From Propionibacteriaceae bacterium (GTDB lineage: Bacteria > Actinomycetota > Actinomycetes > Propionibacteriales > Propionibacteriaceae): a stretch of DNA of 15,895 nt. The position numbers and the translations under genes were made by a program. The notes under the pieces are model-generated. The model did not search any database, had not been told where the DNA came from, and was given only the letters and a program-made list of their open reading frames with translations. The stretch lies in NCBI GenBank assembly GCA_030544185.1, contig JAUNRO010000025.1:1-15895 (forward strand). Reading direction: 5' to 3'. This document shows positions 1-7,140 of this stretch, piece by piece; the first letter of the stretch is position 1, and the number at the start of each line of letters is the position of its first letter.

Positions 1-36
1 ATCGCCTCCACCCTGAGCCGCCGCACCGCCCACTGA
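1..36 (+). CDS. Possible C-terminal tail of an upstream gene (partial)
   Basis: The first twelve codons read without interruption to a TGA at 34-36, giving the tail IASTLSRRTAH. The stop lies 16 bases before the next start codon, the spacing expected within an actinobacterial operon. Nothing in eleven residues identifies a family. It could equally be non-coding sequence that happens to be open in this frame. Confidence 0.35.
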   Translation: MASTLSRRTAH

Positions 37-52
37 GGTAGCGTCGCACCAC

Positions 53-1021
53 ATGCACCTGCTCCCGCCCTGGGTCATCTGGCAACGACGCCCCTTCCCC
101 GACGCCAATCTGCTCCTGCTCCCCGGTCCAGCGCCGGCTCTTGTGGACAGCGGATTCGTGGGGCACGCCCGGGAGACGCTCGAGTGGTCAGCTGCCCACG
201 CGGGCCGGATCTCGCTGGTCGTGAACACGCACTGGCACTCCGACCATGTGGGCGGCAACGGCCTGCTCCAGGAGGCCGGCGCCGCCGTGGCCGCCGCCAC
301 AGTGGAGGCCCAGGCCGTGAACCGCCGCGATCCGGGCTGCTGCGTTGCGGAATACCTCGACCAGCCCGTCGGCCCCTATACCGTGGACCAGCCGCTGGAG
401 AACGGCCAGATCCTGCGACTGGGGGAGGCGGACTGGCAGGTGGTGAGCACGCCGGGCCACACCGCGGGACACCTGTGTCTCTGGCAACCGGAGGAGCGGC
501 TGCTCGCCGTGGGCGATGCCATGTCGGAGACCGATGTCGGATGGGTCAATCTGGCGCTCGACGGCCCGCAGGCCGCGCGCACCGCGTTGGCTTCCCAGCA
601 ACGCCTGGCGGACCTCGCGCCGCGCGTGATCCTGCCGGCCCTCGGTCCGATCCCCACAGACACCGCTGCGACGCTGGCGCTCGCGGTCCGCCGGACGCAG
701 CGCCTGGTGGACGATCCGCTCGGCGCGCTCTGGTATGGCGCGCGCAGGATCTTCGGCTTCGCCCTGATGATCCACGGTGGGATCGGCCACGACGAGGTCA
801 TGGGCTATCTGCTGGCCCGCAGCTGGCTCAACGACGCGGCAGGCCTGCTGGACCGGAGCCCTGAGGACTTCGCCGACGACCTGATCCGCTCGATGCTCGA
901 GGCCGGCGCGGCGGTCAGCAAGGCGGGCCGGATCGACGCGGCGATCGACTATGCACCCGTCGACCCCGCTGCCCTTCCCACGACCTTCCCCCGGGGATGG
1001 GCCGACGCTGCGGCCTCCTAG
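53..1021 (+). CDS. Metallo-beta-lactamase-fold hydrolase (322 aa) with an altered metal site
   Basis: The protein belongs to the MBL-fold hydrolases, which use a di-metal centre for hydrolysis, often of thioesters or phosphodiesters. Visible motifs are HWHSDH at residues 60-65 (the HxHxDH metal motif), TPGHTAGH at 133-140 (third His) and VGDAMSE around Asp155 (bridging Asp). The family normally ends with a further His in a GHG- or GHGP-like loop. Here the matching stretch, about residues 194-203, reads LPALGPIPTD, with Leu197 where the His is expected. A C-terminal helical extension of about 120 residues follows, as in the YflN/RNase Z-like members. No signal peptide is evident, so it is probably cytoplasmic. 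The ATG at 53 has a GAGG about 14 bases upstream, a poor ribosome site. Its stop TAG shares the bases CTAG with the convergent amylase-family gene. Family assignment is firm; the substrate cannot be told. Confidence 0.87.
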   Translation: MHLLPPWVIWQRRPFPDANLLLLPGPAPALVDSGFVGHARETLEWSAAHAGRISLVVNTHWHSDHVGGNGLLQEAGAAVAAATVEAQAVNRRDPGCCVAEYLDQPVGPYTVDQPLENGQILRLGEADWQVVSTPGHTAGHLCLWQPEERLLAVGDAMSETDVGWVNLALDGPQAARTALASQQRLADLAPRVILPALGPIPTDTAATLALAVRRTQRLVDDPLGALWYGARRIFGFALMIHGGIGHDEVMGYLLARSWLNDAAGLLDRSPEDFADDLIRSMLEAGAAVSKAGRIDAAIDYAPVDPAALPTTFPRGWADAAAS

Positions 1022-2274
1022 CGGGTCCGCCCACCCGGCAGCCCGGCCGCCCAGGTGAAAGCGGGCGTGCCGTCCACGATCGCCCGGGCGCGGGCGGGCG
1101 CCAGGTCGATCTCGACGCGCATCGCGTGCCCGTCACCGCGGCACTCATAGACCAGGGTCGTGTTGGTCTTCGCCACCACGTGGACGGCAGCGTGCACCAG
1201 CCAGGCATTGCGCCGGCGCATCCCGATGAGGTCGTGATAGATCCGGTGCAGCCACCGGCCGTTCGGTGCCAGATCCTCCGGCGTGGGCGGCAGCGGTGGC
1301 CGGACGGGTGCATCAGCCCATTGACCGTCGACCTTCTCCCCGCGGAAGCCCTGCTCGTCGCCGTAATACACGCTCGGCATCCCCGGCACGGTCATCAGCA
1401 CGACCGCGGCCAGGACCGCGCCGTTGTCACCGACCTGGCTGGCGATGCGGTCGACATCGTGATTGCCGACGAACGTCTGCATCACCCGATCGCGGGAGAA
1501 CTCGTCGTGGCGCTGAAGGCCCCAGGCGAGCTCCCAGAGGTTCCTGTCCTTGAGCGAGCTCCAGATCGCCTTCCACAGCTCATATTGGGTGATCGAATCG
1601 AGCGATCCCGCCAGGGCGATTTCGCCATAGTCGCCGTGGATGACCTCACCGATGAAGATCGCGTCGGGATAGCGCTCGCGGACGCGGCCGAGCACCTTGG
1701 CCCAGAACTCGGCCGGCACGGCGTACGCCACATCCAGCCGCCACCCGGCCGCGCCGCGTCCGAGCCAGTGCACCATGACCTCGACGACCAGGTCGGCGAC
1801 CCGGGGATCGGCGTGGTCCAGCAGCGCCAGATCGCCGTGGCCCTCCCACGGCTCGGGTGCGCCGTTGCGAACGCGCACGAGCCCGCCACCGGCAGCCACG
1901 GACTCCTTCACCAGCGGGTGCAGGACGCCGAGATGGTTGAACACCCCGTCGAGGACGATCGCGAGCCCCCGCTGGTGACACTGCCCCACGAAGTGGTCCC
2001 AGTCGGCGTCGTCACCCAGCCGGGCGTCGAGACGGAAATGATCCACGGTGTCATAGCCGTGAGCGGTCGATTCGAAGACCGGCCCCAGAAGCAGACCGGA
2101 ACAGCCGAGCTCGATGACATAGTCGAGCCAGGCCTCCAGCCGCCGGAGCCGATGACCGGCGTCCTCCCCGGGGAAGTCGAGGACGCGGCGCCCGTGGATC
2201 GGCGCCTCGACCGCCCCGAGCGGATAGACGTGCCACCAAATGGCGTGATCGAGCAGCGACACCGGGTCTCCCAT
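1018..2274 (-). CDS. GH13 alpha-amylase-family glycoside hydrolase (418 aa)
   Basis: This is a (beta/alpha)8-barrel enzyme of the alpha-amylase clan, acting on alpha-glucosidic bonds by a retaining mechanism. All four conserved regions are seen: DGVFNH at 109-114, GWRLDVAYAV with the nucleophile Asp181, FIGEVIHG with the acid/base Glu210, and FVGNHDVDR with His272-Asp273. It opens with AIWWHVYPLG, the typical first barrel strand. At 418 residues it is short for the family: the barrel has a compact C-terminal beta region and no carbohydrate-binding module. There is no signal peptide, suggesting an intracellular enzyme on malto-oligosaccharides, trehalose-like or similar sugars (inference). The frame stays open upstream to 2655 but would run into the divergent AraC gene; the ATG at 2274 gives the family-like N-terminus, although no clear Shine-Dalgarno precedes it. 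Exact specificity is unknown. Confidence 0.9.
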   Translation of the reverse strand: MGDPVSLLDHAIWWHVYPLGAVEAPIHGRRVLDFPGEDAGHRLRRLEAWLDYVIELGCSGLLLGPVFESTAHGYDTVDHFRLDARLGDDADWDHFVGQCHQRGLAIVLDGVFNHLGVLHPLVKESVAAGGGLVRVRNGAPEPWEGHGDLALLDHADPRVADLVVEVMVHWLGRGAAGWRLDVAYAVPAEFWAKVLGRVRERYPDAIFIGEVIHGDYGEIALAGSLDSITQYELWKAIWSSLKDRNLWELAWGLQRHDEFSRDRVMQTFVGNHDVDRIASQVGDNGAVLAAVVLMTVPGMPSVYYGDEQGFRGEKVDGQWADAPVRPPLPPTPEDLAPNGRWLHRIYHDLIGMRRRNAWLVHAAVHVVAKTNTTLVYECRGDGHAMRVEIDLAPARARAIVDGTPAFTWAAGLPGGRTR

Positions 2275-2299
2275 CAATTTCTGACCAATAACGCTGCCG

Positions 2300-2305
2300 A
2301 GTCTA
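2300..2305 (-). promoter_or_regulatory. Candidate -10 box for the GH13 gene
   Basis: On the minus strand this reads TAGACT, matching the actinobacterial TANNNT -10 pattern. It lies 25 bases before the chosen start codon at 2274. No convincing -35 hexamer sits 16-18 bases further out. The rest of the 205-base divergent gap holds no gene that I can support. Confidence 0.28.
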
Positions 2306-2381
2306 TTTCTCCTGGATCTCGCGCAGGACGGAGTCGGATTCCCGGGCGTGCGCCCGCGGCCCGGACGTGATCCGCACGTCA

Positions 2382-2409
2382 CAAATTCTGCCTGCCTCCT
2401 GCGCAAATT
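2382..2409. repeat. Paired CAAATT direct repeat upstream of the AraC gene
   Basis: CAAATT occurs at 2382-2387 and again at 2404-2409, 22 bases apart, which is close to two helical turns. AraC-family proteins commonly bind two direct half-sites on one face of the DNA at about this spacing. The boxes stand out as AT-rich in a GC-rich gap, about 70-100 bases before the regulator's start. A role as its own operator is inference. Confidence 0.33.
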
Positions 2410-2479
2410 GGTGAAGGCATAAACTTGTTTGAGCGGCAGCGCCCAGCAAGTGACGCTGTCACACCGAAACGGACACCCG

Positions 2480-3460
2480 ATGCCCTCAGCTTTAGTTCCG
2501 CCGCCGACCAGGGCGGACTTCGCCACGACGGACACGGATGAGGCCGAGGCCTTCCTCCGGGACCTTCGTGGCACCACCGTGCGGCTCGAGGGCCTGCGTC
2601 CAGGCCGCCCGCTGCGCCACCGGCTGGCCGGCATCGGCGCGGTGACGGTCAGCACGATCGACTATCCACCGAAGCTCGGCGTCAGCACCCACCCCCTCGG
2701 CGCCCCGGTCGTCGTCGAGGTGCTCTCCGGCCGGATGGACCGCGCCCACCGACCCGACGATCGCCGCTATGCCGTGGGCGATCTCACGATCTTCGGCCAC
2801 CTCACCGAGGCCGCTGCCGGCGTCTTCCACGACGCCACGATCCGGTCCACGATGGTCCAACCCGCGATGTTCAGCCAGCTCATCACCGGCCCGACCCTCG
2901 CACCGATCCGGTTCACCGATCTCGATCCCATCTCCCCCACCGCAGCCGCGGCGTGGCGCCGCACGTGCGCCTATGTCCGCCGGTTGATGGAGGACGACGA
3001 GATCATCCGCCAGCCCCTCATCCTCGATGCCGCCACCCGCCTGCTCGCGGCGGCCATCTTGACGACGTTCCCCAACACGGCGGTGCTCGAGCCGACCGCG
3101 ATCGACCGGCACGACGCGCATCCGGCCATGCTGCGCCGGGCGATGGCCTATATCGAGGCCAACGCCACGAGCCCCATCACCGTGACCGACATCGCCGAGG
3201 CGAGCTATGTCTCGGTGCGCGCGCTCCAGCTCGGGTTCCGGCGCCACCTCGAGACGACACCGATGGCCTATCTGCGACGCGTCCGGCTCGCCGGCGCCCA
3301 CGAGGACCTGATCAGCGCCGATCCCTCGACGACCACCATCACCGAGATCGCGAACCGCTGGGGTTTCGTGGACCAGAGCCGGTTCAGTGCGGCCTATCGG
3401 CAGGCCTATGGGCGTACGCCCCGGGAGACCCTGCGCGGGAGTGGCCGCTCCGCCCACTAG
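2480..3460 (+). CDS. AraC/XylS-family transcriptional regulator (326 aa)
   Basis: The C-terminal 95 or so residues form the two helix-turn-helix motifs of the AraC family: the first around residues 235-254 (VTDIAEASYVSVRALQLGF) and the second around 286-306 (ITEIANRWGFVDQSRFSAAY), closed by the usual YGRTPRE end at 310-316. Residues 20-200 resemble the AraC_binding_2 sensory and dimerisation domain of larger actinobacterial regulators. The effector is unknown. I chose ATG 2480; a TTG at 2429 would add 17 residues with no family likeness. It is divergent from the GH13 gene, so sugar metabolism is one possible target, and convergent with the diaminopropionate ammonia-lyase gene, whose TAG stop shares the same CTAG. 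The paired CAAATT repeat upstream may serve autoregulation. Confidence 0.88.
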   Translation: MPSALVPPPTRADFATTDTDEAEAFLRDLRGTTVRLEGLRPGRPLRHRLAGIGAVTVSTIDYPPKLGVSTHPLGAPVVVEVLSGRMDRAHRPDDRRYAVGDLTIFGHLTEAAAGVFHDATIRSTMVQPAMFSQLITGPTLAPIRFTDLDPISPTAAAAWRRTCAYVRRLMEDDEIIRQPLILDAATRLLAAAILTTFPNTAVLEPTAIDRHDAHPAMLRRAMAYIEANATSPITVTDIAEASYVSVRALQLGFRRHLETTPMAYLRRVRLAGAHEDLISADPSTTTITEIANRWGFVDQSRFSAAYRQAYGRTPRETLRGSGRSAH

Positions 3461-4494
3461 CCCACCGGTGAGCCTTGGGGTCCTTCGGTGTTGATGAGGA
3501 CCACGATCGCGTCCTCGGCCAACGCCAGGCCCGCCCGGCGGCCGGGCTCGGCGAGTGCCGCCCGCACCCCGGCGAGAGTCGCCGCGCCGCACGGACCGGA
3601 AGCGATCCCGGCTGCGGCCAGCTCGTCGATCGCGGCGAGCGCCGCCTCGTCGGTGACCGCGACCGCCGCATCGCAGCCGTCCCGCAGCACCGGCCAGGAC
3701 GCCGCGGAGACCGTGCCGCAGTTGAGGCCGGCCATGACCGTGGCCGCGGTCGGCACGGTCGTCGAGCGGCCGGCGAGCAGGCTGGCCAGGACGCAGGCGG
3801 CGGTGTCGGGCTCCACGCTCAGGACGCTCGGGTGGGCGACCCCCGGCTGGCGATAGTGGCCGACGACCGCCTCGGCGAGCGAACCGACGCCGACCGGGAC
3901 CGCGATCAGATCGGGCGTACGCCCCAACTCCTCGTCGATCTCCTGCAGCATCGTCCGATAGCCGGCCACGATCCAGGCAGGGACCTCGGCGTACCCCTCC
4001 CACGCCGTGTCCTGCACCAACGCCCGGCCCGGCTCCTTCGCGGCGAACTGGGCCGCGGCTTGGACCGCCTCGTCGTAATTTCCGTCGACCCGCACGACCT
4101 CGGCACCCTCGCTCCCGATCCGAGCGGCGGTCTCCGGCCGCATCACCCGCGGGACGAAGATCACCGCGCCGACCCCGAGCAGCTTCGCCTTGCGCGCCAC
4201 CGCCCGGCCGTGATTCCCATCGGTGGCCGTGATGAGCGTCGCCCTCGGCTGGCGCTGGAGGACCTGATGGCACGCCCAGGAGGCGCCGAGGATCTTGAAC
4301 GCGGGCAGGCCCAGGCGCTCGGACTCATCCTTCACCAGCACCTGACCGACACCGAGCTCGGCCGCCAGACCGGGCGCCGCGCGCAGCGGGGTCGGGCGGT
4401 AGCCCGGCAGCGACCGGTGGAAGTCCCGCGCGCCGTCCGGCATGGGGGCGGCGGTCCAGTCGCGGGCGGTGGGAGCGGAATACCAGGTCTGCAT
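3457..4494 (-). CDS. dpaL: Diaminopropionate ammonia-lyase (PLP-dependent, fold type II)
   Basis: The enzyme cleaves 2,3-diaminopropionate to pyruvate and two ammonia molecules using pyridoxal phosphate. Sequence marks are the PLP lysine in LPAFKILGA (Lys67), the phosphate-loop motif TATDGNHGRAVA (89-100), QDTAWEGY at 161-168, a glycine-rich VPVGVGSLAEAV stretch, and MAGLNCGT, which is characteristic of this family and not of threonine dehydratase. Asp92 and Asp162 match the two catalytic aspartates described for the E. coli enzyme (Asp120, Asp189), by motif. At 345 residues it is shorter than the roughly 400-residue E. coli protein. It follows the PNPOx-like gene by 60 bases on the same strand, so the two may be cotranscribed. 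The ATG at 4494 has no clear ribosome site. A related beta-eliminating or threonine-synthase-like activity is the main alternative. Confidence 0.8.
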   Translation of the reverse strand: MQTWYSAPTARDWTAAPMPDGARDFHRSLPGYRPTPLRAAPGLAAELGVGQVLVKDESERLGLPAFKILGASWACHQVLQRQPRATLITATDGNHGRAVARKAKLLGVGAVIFVPRVMRPETAARIGSEGAEVVRVDGNYDEAVQAAAQFAAKEPGRALVQDTAWEGYAEVPAWIVAGYRTMLQEIDEELGRTPDLIAVPVGVGSLAEAVVGHYRQPGVAHPSVLSVEPDTAACVLASLLAGRSTTVPTAATVMAGLNCGTVSAASWPVLRDGCDAAVAVTDEAALAAIDELAAAGIASGPCGAATLAGVRAALAEPGRRAGLALAEDAIVVLINTEGPQGSPVG

Positions 4495-4554
4495 GGGCCC
4501 ATCGTCGCAGGCATGCCGTCGGTCAGCCGATGGCCTTGCGCACGATCCCGACGC

Positions 4555-5097
4555 TCACGCCGGGAGGCCGGTGTCGAACCCGTCCAGCGACTTGGTGTTC
4601 TTCGTGCGTTGGTATTTCGCGATGCCGTCGGCGCCCTTGTTGTCCGCCCACTTGGCCATCAGGTCCCGCTGCCCCGCATAGTCGAACAACGGCACGCCGA
4701 ACCCGCACGACGTCTGGCACTCATCGACATCGACGACGAACACCTGCCGCGCTCCCTCGAGGGGCGGGAATTGGGCGTACGCCGCCGGCCAGTCCGCGTC
4801 ATCGGGCTGGATCATCCGTGCCCGACCATAGAGACGGAGGATCCACGGCTTGCCCTCGACCGCGCAGAACATGATCGTCATCCGCGGGTCCTGCAGGACG
4901 TGGGCGGCGGTCTCGTTGCCCGAGCCCGTGCCGTTCAGCCAGGCCACCTGGTTGGGGCCAAGGATCCGGAACGTGTCCAGACCTTTCGGGGAGACATTCA
5001 CCCGCCCCGTCGGCGCCGCGGTCGCGACGAAGAACATGCGCTGGCGCTCGATGAACTCCACCAGCTGCGGTTCGATCGAGCTGTAGAGAGTGCCCAC
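4555..5097 (-). CDS. Pyridoxamine 5'-phosphate oxidase-like split-barrel protein (180 aa)
   Basis: This looks like a flavin- or F420-binding split-barrel protein of the PNPOx-like superfamily, but not PdxH itself. Residues 8-30 (SIEPQLVEFIERQ then MFFVATAAPTG) and VNVSPKGLDTFRIL (33-46) form the usual N-terminal strands of the cofactor fold. LNGTGSGNETAAHVLQDPRM (55-73) and the C-terminal VDECQTSCGFGVPLFDY (124-140) are typical of the uncharacterised actinobacterial branch. The start must be the GTG at 5097: an in-frame TGA lies just upstream and the next Met would remove the first strand. Oddly, GGAGG lies only one base from this GTG, too close for a normal ribosome site. The substrate is unknown; family members often act as small redox enzymes. 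It lies downstream of the exporter on the same strand, after a 142-base gap with two dyads. Confidence 0.82.
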   Translation of the reverse strand: MGTLYSSIEPQLVEFIERQRMFFVATAAPTGRVNVSPKGLDTFRILGPNQVAWLNGTGSGNETAAHVLQDPRMTIMFCAVEGKPWILRLYGRARMIQPDDADWPAAYAQFPPLEGARQVFVVDVDECQTSCGFGVPLFDYAGQRDLMAKWADNKGADGIAKYQRTKNTKSLDGFDTGLPA

Positions 5098-5132
5098 CCC
5101 TCCAGCTTGCCACGGTCAGACCCGCACCGACG

Positions 5133-5207
5133 CCGCATTGCGGTCGCCCGCGGCACACGGATCGGCCAACAGCGGACGGCAGGGACATCCATGCCGACAT
5201 TGTCGGC
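5133..5207. promoter_or_regulatory. Two dyads with a shared CATTG core upstream of the PNPOx-like gene
   Basis: GCCGACATTGTCGGC at 5193-5207 is a perfect 7+7 dyad around one base, and CCGCATTGCGG at 5133-5143 is a perfect 5+5 dyad. Both centre on CATTG flanked by GCCG- and CGG-like arms. Their centres are 62 bases apart and lie about 41 and 103 bases before the PNPOx-like start. Neither is followed by a T run, so neither is a convincing terminator for the permease gene. Protein binding is inference. Confidence 0.35.
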
Positions 5208-5239
5208 GCCCCCTGGCCAGCGTGACCGGGACGAGCGGA

Positions 5240-6454
5240 CTATTCGTAGCGCAGCGCGTCGATCGGGCTGAGCTTGGCCGCCTTGTTGGCCGGCAGCAGG
5301 CCGAACACGATCCCGATGAAGGAGGAGAACAGCACCGCGATGATCGTGACGGGAATCGACAAGATGAAGTCGTAGTCGAGGATCGTGGCCACCAGGAAGG
5401 TGAGGCCATAGGCGAACATGATGCCGATGATCCCGCCGAGGGACGTGAGGACCATGCTCTCGATCAGGAACTGTTGCAGGATCTGGCCGCGGGTGGCGCC
5501 GAGCGCTTTGCGGACGCCGATCTCGCGCGTCCGCTCCGCCACCGAGACCAGCATGATGTTCATGACCCCGATGCCACCGACGAGCAGCGAGATCGCCGCG
5601 ATCCCGCCGATGATCGCGGTCATGATCCTGGTGACCGAGGAGATCTCCTCCTCGAGCTCGCGCATATCGGTCGGTTTGAACTGCCCCTCCTCGGGGTTCA
5701 CCACCAACGTGTCGTTGAGATAGTCCGCAGCATTCTGTCCGGCCTCGGTCACGTGCTCGACGTCGGTGGCGACCACGGCGTACTGCGAATAGGCCGGCGC
5801 CCCCGGGAACACCGACTCCCACGCGGTCATCGGGATGAAGGAGGCCTGCATGGTGAAGCCGAGCGTCGACTGGTCCTCGACCACGCCGATGACCCGGACG
5901 GGCTGGCCGTTCATCTCGACGACGTTGCCGAGCGCTTGGTCGGGCGAATCGAAGAGCGTGGCCGCCGTATCCGTCCCGAGGACTATGACGTTCGCGGCAC
6001 GCGTGACGTCATCCTCGGTGATCAGCCGCCCGGCGATGGGAGCGAGGTTGCTGATCTCGAAGATCTCGAGATCACCGGCGCGCGCATAGACCCCTTCGGC
6101 CTTCTTCGACCCGTTCGCGACCTCGGTCACGCTCATGCGTTGCTCGATGAAGCTCGCGACATAGGGCAGCTGGCGGATGCGCTCGACATCGACCGGCCGG
6201 ATTGTCGGCGGTTCGGACACGGGCCCGCTGAAGTCCATCGCCGACGAGCCGGGCGGGCCGAACTCCATCGTCACCATGGCCTTGTTGCCGCCCGACAGGG
6301 AGTTCTTGAGCTGCTGCTCACCCATCTGGCCGATGGCCACGATGGTGATGATCGAGCCGACGCCGATGATGATGCCGAGCATCGTCAGGATCGAACGCAT
6401 CTTGTGCGCCAGGATCGACGACAGTGCCATGCGCAGGCTCTCGAGGATGTTCAT
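5240..6454 (-). CDS. MacB/FtsX-type ABC transporter permease (404 aa)
   Basis: This is the membrane subunit of a mechanotransmission-type ABC exporter. It shows the MacB arrangement: a short cytoplasmic N-terminus, a first membrane segment at about residues 21-43 (LTMLGIIIGVGSIITIVAIG), a large extracytoplasmic domain to about residue 275, then three membrane segments near 279-303, 331-356 and 366-389. The VAERTREIGVRKALGATR stretch after segment 2 is the conserved cytoplasmic coupling region. The last residues, LSPIDALRYE, are the usual FtsX-family end. Its ATG overlaps the ATPase stop as ATGA, showing translational coupling. With the adjacent ATPase and membrane-fusion protein it makes a tripartite set like Gram-positive YknXYZ, which export or protect against peptides or toxins; the substrate here is unknown. 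Confidence 0.92.
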   Translation of the reverse strand: MNILESLRMALSSILAHKMRSILTMLGIIIGVGSIITIVAIGQMGEQQLKNSLSGGNKAMVTMEFGPPGSSAMDFSGPVSEPPTIRPVDVERIRQLPYVASFIEQRMSVTEVANGSKKAEGVYARAGDLEIFEISNLAPIAGRLITEDDVTRAANVIVLGTDTAATLFDSPDQALGNVVEMNGQPVRVIGVVEDQSTLGFTMQASFIPMTAWESVFPGAPAYSQYAVVATDVEHVTEAGQNAADYLNDTLVVNPEEGQFKPTDMRELEEEISSVTRIMTAIIGGIAAISLLVGGIGVMNIMLVSVAERTREIGVRKALGATRGQILQQFLIESMVLTSLGGIIGIMFAYGLTFLVATILDYDFILSIPVTIIAVLFSSFIGIVFGLLPANKAAKLSPIDALRYE

Positions 6455-7140
6455 CGGATCCTCGCATCGGATTCGATGCGGCCATCGCGGATGCGCACGA
6501 TCCGGTTGGCGCAGCGGGCGATCTCCTGCTCGTGGGTGATCATGATGATGGTCGCACCCTCGGCATTGAGGCTGCGGAACAACTGCATGATGTTCGCGCT
6601 GGTCGCGGTGTCCAGCGCGCCCGTGGGCTCGTCGGCCAGGATGAACCGCGGGTTCGTCGCGATGGCCCGCGCGATCGCCACTCGTTGCTTCTCACCGCCG
6701 GAGAGTTGGTTCGGCAGCGACCGGTATTTTGCCGACAGCCCCACCCGGTCCAGCGCCTGCTTCGCGATCTCCTGGCGCTCGGCGCGCCCTCGCCCCGCAT
6801 AGATCAGCGGCAGCTCGACGTTCGCGAGCGCGGTCGAGCGCGCGAGCAGGAAGAAGTGCTGGAAGACGAAGCCGATCGATTCGTTGCGCAGGTGGGCGAT
6901 GCGGCGTTCGCTGAGTTGATGGACAGGTTCGTCTTCAATGAAGTACGCCCCGGCGGTCGGCTTGTCGAGCGTGCCGATGATGTTCATCAGGGTCGACTTG
7001 CCCGAGCCGGACGGGCCCATGATCGAGACGAACTCACCCGGCCAGACCTGGAGGGAGACGTCCTTGAGGACGTGGAGCGCCAGCTCGCCGGAGCCGAAGA
7101 CCTTGTTGATCCGGTCCAGGGCGAGGATGCCGCGGTTCAT
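6451..7140 (-). CDS. MacB/LolD-type ABC transporter ATP-binding protein (229 aa)
   Basis: This is the nucleotide-binding subunit that powers the adjacent permease. All motifs are intact: Walker A GPSGSGKST at 42-50, Q-loop Gln94 in FVFQHFFLL, signature LSGGEKQRVAIARA from 146, Walker B FILADE at 166-171 followed by PTGALD, and the switch His203 in ITHEQ. The length of 229 residues is standard for LolD/MacB-type ATPases that pair with FtsX-family permeases. ATGA overlaps link it both to the upstream membrane-fusion gene (7137-7140) and the downstream permease (6451-6454), so the three subunits should be made together. It acts at the inner face of the cytoplasmic membrane. Confidence 0.95.
   Translation of the reverse strand: MNRGILALDRINKVFGSGELALHVLKDVSLQVWPGEFVSIMGPSGSGKSTLMNIIGTLDKPTAGAYFIEDEPVHQLSERRIAHLRNESIGFVFQHFFLLARSTALANVELPLIYAGRGRAERQEIAKQALDRVGLSAKYRSLPNQLSGGEKQRVAIARAIATNPRFILADEPTGALDTATSANIMQLFRSLNAEGATIIMITHEQEIARCANRIVRIRDGRIESDARIR

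Noticed and set aside
2275..2655. N-terminal extension of the GH13 protein
   Set aside because: It would overlap the start of the divergent AraC gene, has no signal peptide, and family likeness starts only after Met at 2274.
4496..4540. GGCCCATCG / CGATGGCC inverted repeat between the PNPOx-like and lyase genes as a terminator
   Set aside because: The arms are imperfect, the loop is about 28 bases and no T run follows, so it does not look like a terminator.
3475..5271. 598-codon plus-strand open frame over the lyase and PNPOx-like genes
   Set aside because: Low-complexity Arg/Gly/Pro composition, and opposed by two proteins with clear catalytic motifs.
5090..6802. 570-codon plus-strand open frame over the permease and ATPase genes
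   Set aside because: His/Arg/Asp-rich shadow of a well-defined ABC transporter; no ribosome site or domain.
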